Shown: positions 28,661-38,728, counted from the stretch's first letter. The stretch: DNA of 64,000 nt from Piscinibacter gummiphilus (GCF_032681285.1 NZ_CP136336.1:5530181-5594180); one strand, 5' to 3'. Notes: a model not told the origin generated them from the sequence alone. Translations and numbers: made by a program.

Positions 28661-28795
28661 ATGAAACGCACCTACCAAGCTTCCAAGACCCGCCGCGCCC
28701 GCACCCACGGCTTCCTCGTGCGCATGAAGACCCGCGGTGGCCGCGCCGTCATCAACGCTCGCCGCGCCAAGGGCCGCAAGCGCCTGGCCGTCTGA
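28661..28795 (+). CDS. rpmH: Ribosomal protein bL34
   Basis: A 44-residue basic protein: [19 protein letters not shown] through [11 protein letters not shown], a near-standard L34. ATG at 28661 follows GCAGGATTGCCCC. It is the first gene of the rightward origin-side operon and too short to stand out by length, but the sequence is unmistakable. Confidence 0.98.
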   Translation: MKRTYQASKTRRARTHGFLVRMKTRGGRAVINARRAKGRKRLAV

Positions 28796-28849
28796 AGACG
28801 GCACCCGCGCTGCACACGGCCGCGCCTTGACCCTGGACACGGCAACGCC

Positions 28850-29305
28850 GTGATCGGTCGCATCGTGCGATCTGCCGACTTCGAACGCGTGCTGGGCACC
28901 CCTGCCCACGCACGCAGTTTGCACTTCGCGATCCACTACCTGCGGTCCGCGCCGAGCACGGCACGAAAACCCGCTTCGGCGGCAGTTGCCAGCAAGTTGT
29001 CAACAGGCCAGGCACCGGAATTGGGCAAGCCTGTGGATGAATCCCCTTCCGGCTGCTGGTTGGGGGCGGTGGTGCCCAAGCGCCACGCCCGTCGTTCGGT
29101 GACCCGCAACCTGCTCAAGCGCCAGATCCGCGAAGCCGCGGGCGCTCAGGCCAGTCTGCAAGCCGGGCTGTGGGTGGTGCGCCTGCGCTCGCCGTTCGAC
29201 AAGAACCGTTTCGCGAGCGCCGCCTCTGATGCCCTGCGCGACGAGGCCGGCCGCGAACTCTCACGTCTGATGGCCGACGCGGTGCGACGCGCGGCCGAGG
29301 CGTGA
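28850..29305 (+). CDS. rnpA: Ribonuclease P protein component
   Basis: A 151-residue basic protein. The core KRHARRSVTRNLLKRQIREA is the RNR signature of RnpA, which aids the catalytic RNA in removing tRNA 5' leaders. An insertion-like stretch (residues about 35-65, Ala-, Ser- and Pro-rich) makes it longer than the E. coli protein (119). GTG at 28850 fits the family start. An 8/9 DnaA-box match (TCATCCACA on the minus strand) lies inside the gene at 29032-29040. Confidence 0.95.
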   Translation: MIGRIVRSADFERVLGTPAHARSLHFAIHYLRSAPSTARKPASAAVASKLSTGQAPELGKPVDESPSGCWLGAVVPKRHARRSVTRNLLKRQIREAAGAQASLQAGLWVVRLRSPFDKNRFASAASDALRDEAGRELSRLMADAVRRAAEA

Positions 29306-29613
29306 GCGAGGGCACCGCCATGCGCGACGCCGTTCTGGCCCTGCCGCAGCGCCTGTTGATGGGCCTGGTGCGGGGCTACCGTTTTTTCCTGAGCCCGTGG
29401 CTGGGCAGCGCCTGCCGGTTCGAGCCCACCTGTTCCGCCTATGCCTTGCAGGCACTGGCGCAGCACGGGGCCGCGGCGGGTAGCTACCTCACACTGGCCC
29501 GGCTCGCTCGCTGCCACCCGTGGTGTGCCGGTGGGCACGACCCGGTGCCGGCCCAGGCGCCGCGCCTCTTCTCCCGTCTTCTGACTTCCTCTCGCGAAAA
29601 GACCTCCCCATGA
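29302..29613 (+). CDS. yidD: Membrane protein insertion efficiency factor YidD
   Basis: A 103-residue protein with the YidD core RGYRFFLSPWLGSACRFEPT and CSAYALQALAQHG, then LARLARCHPWCAGGHDPVP. It associates with the membrane through an amphipathic helix and aids YidC/Sec insertion. GTG at 29302 overlaps the rnpA stop by 4 bases, and its own stop overlaps the yidC start by 4, so rnpA-yidD-yidC are translationally chained. Confidence 0.94.
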   Translation: MSEGTAMRDAVLALPQRLLMGLVRGYRFFLSPWLGSACRFEPTCSAYALQALAQHGAAAGSYLTLARLARCHPWCAGGHDPVPAQAPRLFSRLLTSSREKTSP

Positions 29614-31259
29614 CCGATATGCGCCGCACCCTGCTGTGGGTGGTGTTCCTGGTGTCGCTGACATTCCTCTGGAACAACTGGAACATGCACAACGGCAAGC
29701 CGTCGATGTTCGCGCCGACGCCGGCCAAGCCCGCGGCAACGGCGACAGCCGCGTCCGGTGTGCCGGCCCCAGGGCAGGCCGGCGTGGCGGTGTCGCCTGC
29801 CGGAGCGGCCAGTGCCGCCGTGGTCGCCAGCGAGCAGCGCACGGTCAAGACCGACCTCTATGAAGCCACCTTCGACACCAAGGGGGCCGACCTGGTGAAG
29901 CTCGTGCTGCTCAAGCACCCGAGCGATGCCGATCCCAAGCAACCGCTGGTGCTCTTCGACCGCAGCGGCGCCCGCACCTACACCGCGCAGACCGGCCTCA
30001 TCGCCCAGCAGCCGGGCGTCAACCTGCCCAATCACCTGACGCTGCTGAAGATGCTGCCCGGCGACACCACGCTGAAGGACGGCCAGGACACGCTGACCGT
30101 GAGCTTCGAAACGCCAGAGCCTGCTGGCGTGACGCTGCGCAAGAGCTACGTGTTCAAGCGCGGGCAGTACACCATCGGCGTGCGCCATGAGGTCACCAAC
30201 CGTGGCACGGCACCGGTCCAGCCCGAGCTCTACCTGCAGCTGCAGCGCGACGGCACCGTGCCGCCGAGCAGCATGTTCATGGCGCCGACCTCGTTCACCG
30301 GCCCGGCGATCTACACCGAAGAAAAGCACTTCCAGAAGGTCGAGTTCGCCGACATCGAGAAGGGCAAGACCGACTACGTGAAGAAGGCTGACAACGGCTG
30401 GATCGCGATGGTCCAGCACTACTTCAATTCGGCCTGGCTGGTGCCTGGCAAGGCGCAGCGCGAGTTCCGTACCCAGAGCCTGGGCAACAACCTCTACACG
30501 GTGGCGATGGTGCTGCCGCTCGGCAGCATCGCGCCCGACGCCACCGTCACGCACGAAGCGCAGCTCTACGCCGGCCCGCAGGAAGAGAACAAGCTGCAGG
30601 CCCTCGCGCCCGGCCTCGAACTGGTGAAGGACTACGGCTGGTTCGCCGTCATCGCCAAGCCGCTCTTCTGGCTGCTCGACAAGCTGCACTCGATGATCGG
30701 CAACTGGGGTTGGGCGATCGTGGCACTCGTCGTGCTGCTCAAGATCGCGTTCTACTGGCTCAACGCGAGCGCCTACCGCTCGATGGCCAAGATGAAGGCC
30801 ATCAACCCGCGCGTCATGGAAATGCGCGAGCGCCTGAAAGACAAACCGCAGCAGATGCAGCAGGAGATGATGCGCATCTACCGCGAAGAGAAAGTCAACC
30901 CGCTCGGGGGCTGCCTGCCCATCCTCGTGCAGATGCCGTTTTTCATCGCGCTGTACTGGGTGCTGCTCTCCAGCGTGGAGATGCGCAACGCGCCGTGGCT
31001 CGGCTGGATCACCGACCTGTCGGCGAAGGACCCGTACTACATCCTGCCCTTGCTCATGACCGGCTCGACGCTGCTGCAGACCTGGCTCAACCCGACGCCG
31101 CCGGACCCGGTGCAGGCCCGCATGATGTGGATCATGCCGCTCATCTTCAGCGTGTTCTTCTTCTTCTTCCCGGCAGGCCTGGTGCTGTACTGGCTGACCA
31201 ACAACATCCTGGGCATCGCGCAGCAGTACATCATCAACAAGCGCCTGGGCGTGACCTGA
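29610..31259 (+). CDS. yidC: Membrane protein insertase YidC
   Basis: A 549-residue inner-membrane insertase. One N-terminal transmembrane helix (about 5-25) is followed by an Ala/Pro-rich linker and the large periplasmic P1 beta-domain, then five C-terminal helices beginning at [16 protein letters not shown]. The cytoplasmic loop with [20 protein letters not shown] and [20 protein letters not shown] is the conserved core. Start at ATG 29610 overlaps the yidD stop. Length is typical of Gram-negative YidC (548 in E. coli). Confidence 0.97.
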   Translation: MTDMRRTLLWVVFLVSLTFLWNNWNMHNGKPSMFAPTPAKPAATATAASGVPAPGQAGVAVSPAGAASAAVVASEQRTVKTDLYEATFDTKGADLVKLVLLKHPSDADPKQPLVLFDRSGARTYTAQTGLIAQQPGVNLPNHLTLLKMLPGDTTLKDGQDTLTVSFETPEPAGVTLRKSYVFKRGQYTIGVRHEVTNRGTAPVQPELYLQLQRDGTVPPSSMFMAPTSFTGPAIYTEEKHFQKVEFADIEKGKTDYVKKADNGWIAMVQHYFNSAWLVPGKAQREFRTQSLGNNLYTVAMVLPLGSIAPDATVTHEAQLYAGPQEENKLQALAPGLELVKDYGWFAVIAKPLFWLLDKLHSMIGNWGWAIVALVVLLKIAFYWLNASAYRSMAKMKAINPRVMEMRERLKDKPQQMQQEMMRIYREEKVNPLGGCLPILVQMPFFIALYWVLLSSVEMRNAPWLGWITDLSAKDPYYILPLLMTGSTLLQTWLNPTPPDPVQARMMWIMPLIFSVFFFFFPAGLVLYWLTNNILGIAQQYIINKRLGVT

Positions 31260-31284
31260 TCGAGCGCGCGGGGAGCATTCGGCG

Positions 31285-32670
31285 ATGCTGCCGCGCCATC
31301 ACCAGCCCATCGTGGCCATCGCCACCGCCGCGGGGCGGGGCGCGGTGGGCATCGTGCGGGCCTCGGGGCGTGACCTGCAGCCGTTGATCGCCGGCGTGTG
31401 CGGCCGGGCGCTGGGCCCGCGCCACGCGACCTACCTCCCCTTCCTCGACGCGCAGGGCCAGGCCATCGACCGTGGCCTCGCGATCCATTTCCCCGCGCCG
31501 AATTCGTACACCGGCGAGGACGTCCTCGAACTCCAGGCCCACGGCGGGCCGGTGGTGCTGCAACTGCTGCTTGCCCGCTGCCTCGAACTCGGCCGCGACA
31601 TCGGCCTGCGCCTGGCCGAGCCGGGAGAGTTCACCGAGCGTGCCTACCTCAACGACAAGCTCGACCTCGCGCAAGCCGAGGCGGTGAGCGACCTCATCGA
31701 TGCCAGCACCGAAGCGGCCGCCCGTTCGGCCAGCCGCTCGCTCTCAGGTGCGTTCTCCAGCGAAGTGGAAACCCTGCGCGAACAGGTCGTGCGCCTGCGC
31801 ATGCTGGTCGAAGCCACGCTCGACTTCCCCGAGGAAGAGATCGACTTCCTGCGCCAGGCCGACGCGCAAGGCCAGCTCGATGCGATCAATGCCCAGCTCG
31901 CCAGCGTGCTCGACCACGCCCGCCAGGGGGCGCTGCTGCGCGAAGGCATTCGCGTCGTGCTCGCGGGCCAGCCCAACGTCGGCAAGAGTTCGCTGCTCAA
32001 TGCGCTGGCCGGCGCGGAGCTGGCGATCGTCACGCCCATCCCCGGCACCACGCGCGACAAGGTCAGCCAGACCATCCAGATCGAAGGCGTGCCGTTGCAT
32101 GTGATCGACACCGCCGGCCTGCGCGAGCTGGGCGCGGCGGGCGACGAGGTCGAGCGCATTGGCATCGCCCGCAGCTGGGACGCGATCGGCCAGGCCGACG
32201 CCGTGCTCTTCCTGCACGACCTCACGCGTGTCGGCGAGCCCGCCTACGACGCCGACGACGCCGCGATCGCACAACGCCTCTCGCCCCTGGCCCCACGGGT
32301 GGTGCACGTGTTCAACAAGAGCGACCTGCGCGCCGCGCCCGAGGGCGATGGCGATGGCGATGGCGTGGCCATCTCCGCACAGACCGGCCACGGCCTCGAC
32401 ACGCTGCGCCACACCCTGCTCAGGCTGGCGGGCTGGCACGCGCAACCCGAAGGCGTCTACATCGCACGCGCCCGGCATGTCGACGCCCTGCAGCGCACCC
32501 GCGAGCACCTGGCGATGGCCCATGCGCAACTGCAGCTGGCGCAGCCCGCCCTCGACCTGCTGGCCGAAGAGCTGCGGCTGGGCCACAACGCGCTTGCCGA
32601 GATCACCGGCGCCTTCACGCCCGACGACCTGCTCGGTGAGATCTTCAGCCGCTTCTGTATCGGCAAGTAA
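31285..32670 (+). CDS. mnmE: tRNA modification GTPase MnmE
   Basis: A 461-residue GTPase that, with MnmG, adds the cmnm5 group to the wobble uridine of certain tRNAs. The N-terminal tetrahydrofolate-binding domain ([17 protein letters not shown]) and [20 protein letters not shown] precede the G domain with [14 protein letters not shown] and PIPGTTRD; the C-terminus ends in CIGK, the required cysteine. It follows yidC after 25 bases, in the conserved rpmH-rnpA-yidD-yidC-mnmE order. Confidence 0.97.
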   Translation: MLPRHHQPIVAIATAAGRGAVGIVRASGRDLQPLIAGVCGRALGPRHATYLPFLDAQGQAIDRGLAIHFPAPNSYTGEDVLELQAHGGPVVLQLLLARCLELGRDIGLRLAEPGEFTERAYLNDKLDLAQAEAVSDLIDASTEAAARSASRSLSGAFSSEVETLREQVVRLRMLVEATLDFPEEEIDFLRQADAQGQLDAINAQLASVLDHARQGALLREGIRVVLAGQPNVGKSSLLNALAGAELAIVTPIPGTTRDKVSQTIQIEGVPLHVIDTAGLRELGAAGDEVERIGIARSWDAIGQADAVLFLHDLTRVGEPAYDADDAAIAQRLSPLAPRVVHVFNKSDLRAAPEGDGDGDGVAISAQTGHGLDTLRHTLLRLAGWHAQPEGVYIARARHVDALQRTREHLAMAHAQLQLAQPALDLLAEELRLGHNALAEITGAFTPDDLLGEIFSRFCIGK

Positions 32671-32707
32671 GGCGAGTGAGGACCCGCCGCCCGCGGGTTG
32701 CCCTTCG

Positions 32708-32736
32708 TTGTTGACGCGACGAGGCGGGCCGATAAT
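32708..32736 (+). promoter_or_regulatory. Candidate promoter of the cyclic-nucleotide-binding gene
   Basis: TTGTTG (32708-32713) and GATAAT (32731-32736) are 17 bases apart, about 50 bases before the ATG at 32788. The -10 is one base off the consensus, the -35 fair. Confidence 0.45.
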
Positions 32737-32787
32737 CGCCCCACGCGGCGCCTCCCGCGCCCACTCACTCCGTGGCCGACTCACATC

Positions 32788-33255
32788 ATGGACTTCAACG
32801 AACTGGTCAACGCCATCCAGACGCTCAACACCGACGACGCGTTCCGGGCCCGGCTCAACGCCGAAAACTGGCGCACCATCGGTCCTTACTTCACCCAGCA
32901 CGACATCCGCGCCGGCGACCTGCTCATCAAGCAGGGCGACACCGACCGCACGATGTATTTCCTCGGCCGCGGGTCGCTGCAGGTGTTCGTGACCGGCGGC
33001 CCCCCGGGCAGCAACCGCATCGCGATCCTGCGCCCCGGCTCCGTGGTGGGCGAGCCCGGCATCTTCGGCGACGGCGCCCGCATGGCGAGCGTCGAAGCGG
33101 TCACGCCCTCGATGGTGTGGGCGCTGCGCGGCCCGCGCCTGGAAGAGCTCGCCCAAAGGTCACCCGCCCTGGCGCTCGAGCTCGTGCGCGCGGCCGGCGC
33201 CGTGATGGCGCAGCGCATGCGCGCCAACATGGCCAACAAGATGCCCTTCGCCTGA
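32788..33255 (+). CDS. Single-domain cyclic-nucleotide-binding protein
   Basis: A 155-residue protein made of one cNMP-binding (Crp/EF-hand-like) beta-roll: DIRAGDLLIKQGDTDRTMYF, RIAILRPGSVVGEPGIFGDG (phosphate-binding cassette-like) and a C-terminal helix. No helix-turn-helix follows, so it is not a CRP-type transcription factor. The phosphate cassette has a Glu and no Arg at the usual place (GEPGIFGDGAR has R two places on), so nucleotide binding is not assured. A perfect 8-bp hairpin (33265-33286) follows the stop. Confidence 0.8.
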   Translation: MDFNELVNAIQTLNTDDAFRARLNAENWRTIGPYFTQHDIRAGDLLIKQGDTDRTMYFLGRGSLQVFVTGGPPGSNRIAILRPGSVVGEPGIFGDGARMASVEAVTPSMVWALRGPRLEELAQRSPALALELVRAAGAVMAQRMRANMANKMPFA

Positions 33256-33264
33256 AGGTGCCGT

Positions 33265-33286
33265 CCCCGGCCACCCTCGGCCGGGG
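33265..33286 (+). terminator. GC-rich hairpin after the cyclic-nucleotide-binding gene
   Basis: CCCCGGCC (33265-33272) and GGCCGGGG (33279-33286) form a perfect stem with a 6-base loop, 9 bases after the stop codon. There is no T-tract, so it may be a weak or Rho-assisted terminator. Confidence 0.35.
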
Positions 33287-33490
33287 CGCTTCGAACTGCC
33301 GTTTCGTGCCACGGGAGTGGCAGCTTCGGCCAAGTTCTCAGTCTGTTCCGACTTGCAGAACCGTTTGTCCCTCACGTGACGAGCTGTAACGGGTATCCCC
33401 GCTGATCGCACAAAAGCACGCCCGGATACCGTCGGGCAGAACGCGCTCACGACGCGCGTTTGCAAAAGCAAATCGATCACAGGAGACCCC

Positions 33491-34975
33491 ATGCAGCAAC
33501 AGTTTTCACCTTTCCGGCTGGCGGCCATCGCCGCGGCCGTGGTCCTGGCCTCTTGCGGCGGCGGCGATGACGATGCGCCGGCGCCGGAGGAAACCCGTGC
33601 CCAGGACGCCCGCGTCTTCACCCCGGTGCCGCTCGACAACACCACGGTCTACCCCGACTACGCCGCAGGCGCGAACGGCCCGAGCTTCACCGCCATGGCG
33701 GGTGTCGCCGTGACGACCGACCGCTGGGCCGGCGTGCTCAACGGCGCGTCCTACCGCATCGAAGTGCCGACCACCGGCTGGAACGGCAAGCTGGTGATGT
33801 ACGCCCACGGCTACCGTGGCACCACCCTCACCCCGACCACCGGCAACCCGTCGATCCGCCGCTACCTGATCGAGAACGGCTATGCCTGGGCCGCGTCCAG
33901 CTACGCGAAGAACTGGTACGACGTGCGGGCCGGCGTCGAAGACACCAACGCGCTGGCGCTCGAGTTCACCCGCATCGCTGCCGCCAACGGCCGCACGCTG
34001 ACCGCGCCGACCAAGACCTACATCATCGGCCACTCGATGGGCGGCCACATCGCCGCCGCTGCGGTCGAAGCCGAAACGCTGGCGACTGCGAGAAACCGCG
34101 TGCGCTACGACGGCGCCGTGCCGATGTGCGGCGTGACGGGCGACACCGAACTCTTCAACACGTTCGCCGCGATGCAGGTGGCCGCGCAGGCGGTGGCCGG
34201 CGTGCCGCGCTACCCGACGCAGAACTGGGCCGACATCTCGGCCGCCGTCACCGGCAACCTGTTCAGCACCTTCAGCGCCAGCAGCGTGGTCCCCACGACG
34301 AATGGCGCGCGCTTCGCCTCCATCGTCGAGAACCTGACCGGCGGCGACCGCCCGCTGTTCGACCTGGCGCTGGCGGCTGGCCGCAGCTTCCAGTCGGCCT
34401 ATGGCACCTTCGGCTCCGACGGCACGGTCAACGGCATCCTGAACCGCAACGTGCTCGACACCAACGCCTACACCTACACGATCACCGGTGATGCCGCCGG
34501 CAGCACGGCGATCAACAACGTGGCGTTGAAGCTCACCGCCGACCCCGACGCCAACCGCATGCGCCGCGATGGCCTGCGGTGGGTCCCGAAGGTCAACGGC
34601 GAGTTCAGCGTGCCGGTGCTGACCATCCACACGCTGGGTGACCTCTTCGTGCCCTTCAACATGGAGCAGATCTACCGCCAGCGTGCGGTGGCCAAGGGCA
34701 ATGGCGACCGCCTCGTGCAGCGCGCCATCCGCGGCATCAGCCATTGCGACTTCACGCTCGCCGAGCAGGTGGAAGCCTTCAGCGACCTGGTCGCCTGGGC
34801 CGAAGGGGGCCCCAAGCCCGCAGGCGATGACGTGCTGACCCCCGCGACCGTGGCCGCCCCGACCTACGGCTGCACCTTCACACGGGCGGCAACGGCCGAG
34901 GACGCGGCGGCTGGCGCAGCGGCCGCCCTGTTCCGCCCCTTGATCGCCAACAATGGCGGTGCCTGCCCACCCTGA
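33491..34975 (+). CDS. Lipoprotein alpha/beta hydrolase
   Basis: A 494-residue exported protein. The signal peptide ends in a lipobox-type VVLASCGGG (Cys at about 22), then an Asp/Pro/Glu-rich linker, as in many lipoproteins of Burkholderiales. The catalytic serine lies in IIGHSMGGHIAAA; a histidine in RGISHCDFT and an Asp upstream complete the expected triad. Similar proteins are annotated as alpha/beta hydrolases or secreted lipases; the substrate is unknown. ATG at 33491 follows CACAGGAGACCCC. Ends before a bidirectional terminator. Confidence 0.85.
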   Translation: MQQQFSPFRLAAIAAAVVLASCGGGDDDAPAPEETRAQDARVFTPVPLDNTTVYPDYAAGANGPSFTAMAGVAVTTDRWAGVLNGASYRIEVPTTGWNGKLVMYAHGYRGTTLTPTTGNPSIRRYLIENGYAWAASSYAKNWYDVRAGVEDTNALALEFTRIAAANGRTLTAPTKTYIIGHSMGGHIAAAAVEAETLATARNRVRYDGAVPMCGVTGDTELFNTFAAMQVAAQAVAGVPRYPTQNWADISAAVTGNLFSTFSASSVVPTTNGARFASIVENLTGGDRPLFDLALAAGRSFQSAYGTFGSDGTVNGILNRNVLDTNAYTYTITGDAAGSTAINNVALKLTADPDANRMRRDGLRWVPKVNGEFSVPVLTIHTLGDLFVPFNMEQIYRQRAVAKGNGDRLVQRAIRGISHCDFTLAEQVEAFSDLVAWAEGGPKPAGDDVLTPATVAAPTYGCTFTRAATAEDAAAGAAAALFRPLIANNGGACPP

Positions 34976-34995
34976 ACGCCGCGCGATCCGGCAAC

Positions 34996-35023
34996 GACAA
35001 AGGGGCCTGCGGGCCCCTTTGTC
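34996..35023. terminator. Bidirectional terminator between the hydrolase and Kef genes
   Basis: A perfect 12-bp stem (34996-35007 with 35012-35023) with a TGCG loop lies between the convergent gene ends at 34975 and 35037. Short A and T runs inside the stem (AAAGG/CCTTT) serve both strands. Confidence 0.75.
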
Positions 35024-35036
35024 ATGGCAGCGAGGA

Positions 35037-37040
35037 TCACCCGCGCCCGAGCAGCTTGCCTTCCGCGAGCGCCAACGCTTCGGGCAAGCCCGACAGCACC
35101 AGCGTGTCGCCGGCATGCAAGGTGACGCTGTCGTCAGGCTGCTGGGTGACCGAGCCGGTGGCACGCCGCACCGACACCACGCTCACCCCCACCGCGTGCA
35201 GGGCGAGGTCGGCCAGCGGCTGGCCGAGGCTGGCGGCGGCGGGTGGCAGGCTCACGCTCAGGAGCCGCGCCTGCTGCAGGTCGTCGACGGTGTCGTCGTC
35301 GGCGCCGTGGAAGTAGCCGCGCAAGAGGCTGTAGCGCGCATCGCGCTGGTCCTGCACCACGCGGATCACGCGCCGCATCGGCACGCCCACGAGCGCGAGC
35401 GCATGGCTGGCGAGCATCAGCGAGCCCTCCACCGCTTCTGGCACCACCTCGGTGGCGCCCGCGGCGCGCAGGCGTTCGATGTCGGCATCGTCGATCGTGC
35501 GCACCACCACCGGCACCGTCGGGGCGTGCTCCTGCACCAGATGCAGGATCTTCAGCGCCGACGGTGTGTCGTGGTAGCTCACCACCACGGCGCTGGCGCG
35601 CGCCAAGCCGGCCGCCATCAGGCTTTGCAGGCGCGCCGCGTCACCGAACACCACGCTCTGCCCGGCGGCCGCGGCCTGCCGCACCCGGTCGGGGTCGAGG
35701 TCGAGCGCCATGTACGGGATGCGCTCCAGGTCGAGCAGGCGCGCGAGGTTCTGGCCGCTGCGGCCATAACCGCAGATGATGACGTGCGCCTCGGTGTTGA
35801 TCGCACGCTTGGCGATGGTCGTCATGGCCACCGACTGCATCAGCCAGTCGCTGGACGACAGCCGCATCACGATGCGGTTGCTGTACATCACGATGAACGG
35901 GGTGGCGAGCATCGAGAGCACCATGCTCGCCAGCACCGCGCTCTGCAGCGTGGGCGACAGCAGGCCTTCGCCCTGCGCCAGGTTGACGAGCACGAAGCCG
36001 AACTCGCCCGCCTGCGCCAGGTACAAGCCGGTGCGCAACGCCGTGCCCGTGGCAGCGCCGAAGAGTTTGGCCAGCGCCGCCACCAGTCCGAACTTGAACA
36101 CCACCGGGATCAGGCTCAGCACCAGCACCAGCGGCCACTGCGACAGCACGATCTCCATGTCGAGCTTCATGCCGATGGTGATGAAGAAGAGCCCGAGCAG
36201 CACGTCGTGGAAGGGCCGGATGTCGGTCTCCACCTGATGCTTGTATTCGGTCTCGGCGATCAGCATGCCGGCGACAAACGCGCCCAGCGCGAGCGACAGG
36301 CCGGCGTGTTCGGTCATCCATGCGAGTCCCAGCGTGACCAGCAGCAGGTTGAGGATGAAGAGCTCTTCGCTCTTGCGGCGTGCCACGAGCGTGAGCCACC
36401 AGCGCATCACGCGCTGGCCGCCGACCAGCAGCACCGTCAGCAGCGCCGCCGCCTTGAGCGTGGCGAAGGCGAGCTCGCGCGCCAGTTCTTCCGGTGAGGA
36501 CCCCAGCGCCGGGATCAGCACGATGAGCGGCACCACCGCCAAGTCCTGGAACAGCAGCACACCCATCACACGCCGGCCGTGTTCGCTCTCGAGTTCCAGC
36601 CGCTCGGCCATCAACTTGACCACGATGGCGGTGCTGCTCATGGCGAGCGCGCCGCCCAGCGCGAAGGCGCTGCGCCAGCTCAGGCCCCACTCCCGCCCCA
36701 CGGTGGCGAACGCTGTGGCCAGCAGCGCGTTGCCGGCGAGTGCGATCAGCACGGTGAGCACCACCTGGCTCAGGCCGAGGCCGAACACCAGCTTGCGCAT
36801 GCTCTTGAGCTTGGGCAGGTTGAATTCCAGCCCGATCACGAACATCAGGAACACCACGCCGAATTCGGCCAGGTAGCTCACGCTGGGCGAATTCTTCGCC
36901 AGCGCCAGCGCGTTCGGGCCGATCAGCACGCCGACGGCGAGGTAGCCCAGCATCGGCGGCAGGCGCAGCATGCGGCAGGCCACCACGCCCAGCACGGCGG
37001 CAATCAGATAGAGCAGGACCAGTTCAAGGGTGCTGACCAT
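35037..37040 (-). CDS. Kef-type monovalent cation/proton antiporter (CPA2) with RCK domains
   Basis: A 667-residue inner-membrane transporter. The N-terminal 380 residues contain about 12 hydrophobic segments with LGYLAVGVLIGPNALAL and GVVFLMFVIGLEFNLPKLK, typical of CPA2 exchangers. Then come an RCK-N domain with HVIICGYGRSGQNLARLL (NAD-binding GxGxxG) and a TrkA-C-like tail with LHAGDTLVLSGLPEAL. KefB/KefC or YbaL-type is likely; glutathione control can not be judged. ATG at 37040 is divergent from kdsD. Confidence 0.9.
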   Translation of the reverse strand: MVSTLELVLLYLIAAVLGVVACRMLRLPPMLGYLAVGVLIGPNALALAKNSPSVSYLAEFGVVFLMFVIGLEFNLPKLKSMRKLVFGLGLSQVVLTVLIALAGNALLATAFATVGREWGLSWRSAFALGGALAMSSTAIVVKLMAERLELESEHGRRVMGVLLFQDLAVVPLIVLIPALGSSPEELARELAFATLKAAALLTVLLVGGQRVMRWWLTLVARRKSEELFILNLLLVTLGLAWMTEHAGLSLALGAFVAGMLIAETEYKHQVETDIRPFHDVLLGLFFITIGMKLDMEIVLSQWPLVLVLSLIPVVFKFGLVAALAKLFGAATGTALRTGLYLAQAGEFGFVLVNLAQGEGLLSPTLQSAVLASMVLSMLATPFIVMYSNRIVMRLSSSDWLMQSVAMTTIAKRAINTEAHVIICGYGRSGQNLARLLDLERIPYMALDLDPDRVRQAAAAGQSVVFGDAARLQSLMAAGLARASAVVVSYHDTPSALKILHLVQEHAPTVPVVVRTIDDADIERLRAAGATEVVPEAVEGSLMLASHALALVGVPMRRVIRVVQDQRDARYSLLRGYFHGADDDTVDDLQQARLLSVSLPPAAASLGQPLADLALHAVGVSVVSVRRATGSVTQQPDDSVTLHAGDTLVLSGLPEALALAEGKLLGRG

Positions 37041-37102
37041 GTGGGCGCGGCGGGCGGCACGGGGGTGCGAGCGTGGACAAAAAGGGGCACAGGCCACGTG
37101 CC

Positions 37103-37108
37103 TACAAT
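37103..37108 (+). promoter_or_regulatory. Possible -10 element for kdsD
   Basis: TACAAT at 37103-37108 lies 43 bases before the GTG of kdsD. No clear -35 sits at 17 bases upstream, so this is only half a promoter. Confidence 0.3.
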
Positions 37109-37150
37109 CGCCCGATCCTACTGGACAGCCCTGCCCGCGCAGCCCCTCTC

Positions 37151-38152
37151 GTGTCCTCTGCCACCCCTCTTTCTCCGAGCTTCGATGTCGACCGCGCGCT
37201 GCAGCTCGCGCGCAAGACCATCGATATCGAGGCCGCCGCACTGGTCGGCCTGAAGGGCCGCCTCGGCGACGATTTCGGCCAGGCGATGTCGGCCATCCTG
37301 CGTTGCACCGGGCGCGTGGTGGTGATGGGCATGGGCAAGAGCGGCCACGTGGGGCGCAAGATCGCGGCCACGCTCGCCTCGACCGGCACGCCCGCGTTCT
37401 TCGTGCACCCGGCCGAGGCCAGCCATGGCGACCTCGGCATGGTCGCGCCTGGCGACGTGGTGCTGGCCATCTCCAATTCCGGCGAAGCCAACGAACTCAC
37501 GGCCATCCTGCCGGCCATCCGCCGCATCGGCGTGACGCTCGTCGCGATGACCGGCCGGCGCGACTCCACCCTCGCCCAGCACGCCGACATCGTGCTCGAC
37601 AGCGCAGTCGATGCCGAAGCCTGCCCGCTCAACCTCGCGCCCACCGCCAGCACCACCGCGCAGATGGCGCTCGGCGATGCGCTCGCCGTCGCGCTGCTCG
37701 ATGCGCGGGGCTTCCGCGAAGAAGACTTCGCGCGCTCGCACCCGGGCGGCAGCCTCGGCCGCAAGCTGCTCACGCACGTGCGCGACGTGATGCGCAGCGG
37801 CGATGACGTGCCGCGTGTGGCCCCCGACACGTCGTTCGTCGACATGATGCGCGAGATGACGCAGAAAGGCCTGGGCGCCACCGCCATCACCGATGCGCAA
37901 GGCAAGGTGCTGGGCATCTTCACCGACGGCGACCTGCGCCGGGGTGTCGAAAGCGGCCGCGACCTGCGTGCGCTCGCCGCGGCCGACGTGATGCACAAGG
38001 CGCCGCGCACCATCCGCCCCGACGTGCTCGCGGTCGAAGCCGCCGACCTGATGGAAGCGCACCGCATCACCAGCGTGCTCGTCGTCGAGACCGATGGCCG
38101 GCTGGTGGGCGCGCTCAACTTCAACGACCTGATGCGCGCCAAGGTCATTTGA
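37151..38152 (+). CDS. kdsD: Arabinose-5-phosphate isomerase (KDO pathway)
   Basis: A 333-residue KpsF/GutQ-type enzyme that makes D-arabinose 5-phosphate for Kdo. The SIS domain (about 35-190) has GMGKSGHVGRK and HPAEASHGDLGM; two CBS domains follow, with GATAITDAQGKVLGIFTDGD and ITSVLVVETDGRLVGAL. GTG at 37151 is chosen to fit the usual length (E. coli 328); upstream in-frame ATG would add 26 residues of poor quality. It overlaps kdsC by one base. Confidence 0.94.
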   Translation: MSSATPLSPSFDVDRALQLARKTIDIEAAALVGLKGRLGDDFGQAMSAILRCTGRVVVMGMGKSGHVGRKIAATLASTGTPAFFVHPAEASHGDLGMVAPGDVVLAISNSGEANELTAILPAIRRIGVTLVAMTGRRDSTLAQHADIVLDSAVDAEACPLNLAPTASTTAQMALGDALAVALLDARGFREEDFARSHPGGSLGRKLLTHVRDVMRSGDDVPRVAPDTSFVDMMREMTQKGLGATAITDAQGKVLGIFTDGDLRRGVESGRDLRALAAADVMHKAPRTIRPDVLAVEAADLMEAHRITSVLVVETDGRLVGALNFNDLMRAKVI

Positions 38153-38724
38153 TGCAACCACTGACCCCGGTCATGAGCTTCGCGCCCGAGCTGCTGCTTC
38201 GGGCGCAGGCCGTGCGCGCGGCGATCTTCGACGTCGACGGCGTGCTCACCGACGGCCGCATCTACATCAGCGAGCGCGGCGAGGAGTTCAAGGCCTTCAG
38301 CACGCTCGACGGCCACGGCCTGAAGCTGCTGGCGCAAGGCGGCATCACGCCCATCGTCATCACCGGCCGTGATTCGCCGGCGGTGCGCCGCCGGGTGGCC
38401 GACCTCGGGATCGCCCATGCCGTCTATGGGGCACACGACAAACTCGCCGCGGCCCATGGCATCCTCCAGCAGCTTTCGCTCGACTGGCCGGCACTCGCCG
38501 CGATGGGCGACGACTGGCCCGACCTGCCGCTGATGACCCGCGCCGGCTTCGCCTGCGCCCCCGCCAACGGCCACGCCGAGGTGCGTGCCATCGCGCACCA
38601 TGTGACCGGCGCTGCCGGCGGCCATGGTGCCGCGCGTGAGTTCTGCGATCTGCTGCTGATGGCCGCCAACCGCTACGCGGCCCTGCTGCACGGCCACCTC
38701 GTCACGCTCGATGCGGCGGGGTGA
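38152..38724 (+). CDS. kdsC: KDO-8-phosphate phosphatase (HAD superfamily)
   Basis: A 190-residue phosphatase. Motif I is FDVDGVLTDGRIYI, the loop KAFSTLDGHGLKLL and motif IV region MGDDWPDLPLM are typical of KdsC. It removes phosphate from Kdo-8-phosphate, the step after kdsA. ATG at 38152 shares a base with the kdsD stop (TGATG). Next comes lptC after 4 bases. Confidence 0.94.
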   Translation: MQPLTPVMSFAPELLLRAQAVRAAIFDVDGVLTDGRIYISERGEEFKAFSTLDGHGLKLLAQGGITPIVITGRDSPAVRRRVADLGIAHAVYGAHDKLAAAHGILQQLSLDWPALAAMGDDWPDLPLMTRAGFACAPANGHAEVRAIAHHVTGAAGGHGAAREFCDLLLMAANRYAALLHGHLVTLDAAG

Positions 38725-38728
38725 ACCG

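Noticed and set aside
33299..33335. Small hairpin TGCCAC/GTGGCA in the gap before the lipoprotein gene.
   Set aside because: Six pairs in GC-rich DNA are not significant by eye and no gene-related role is suggested.
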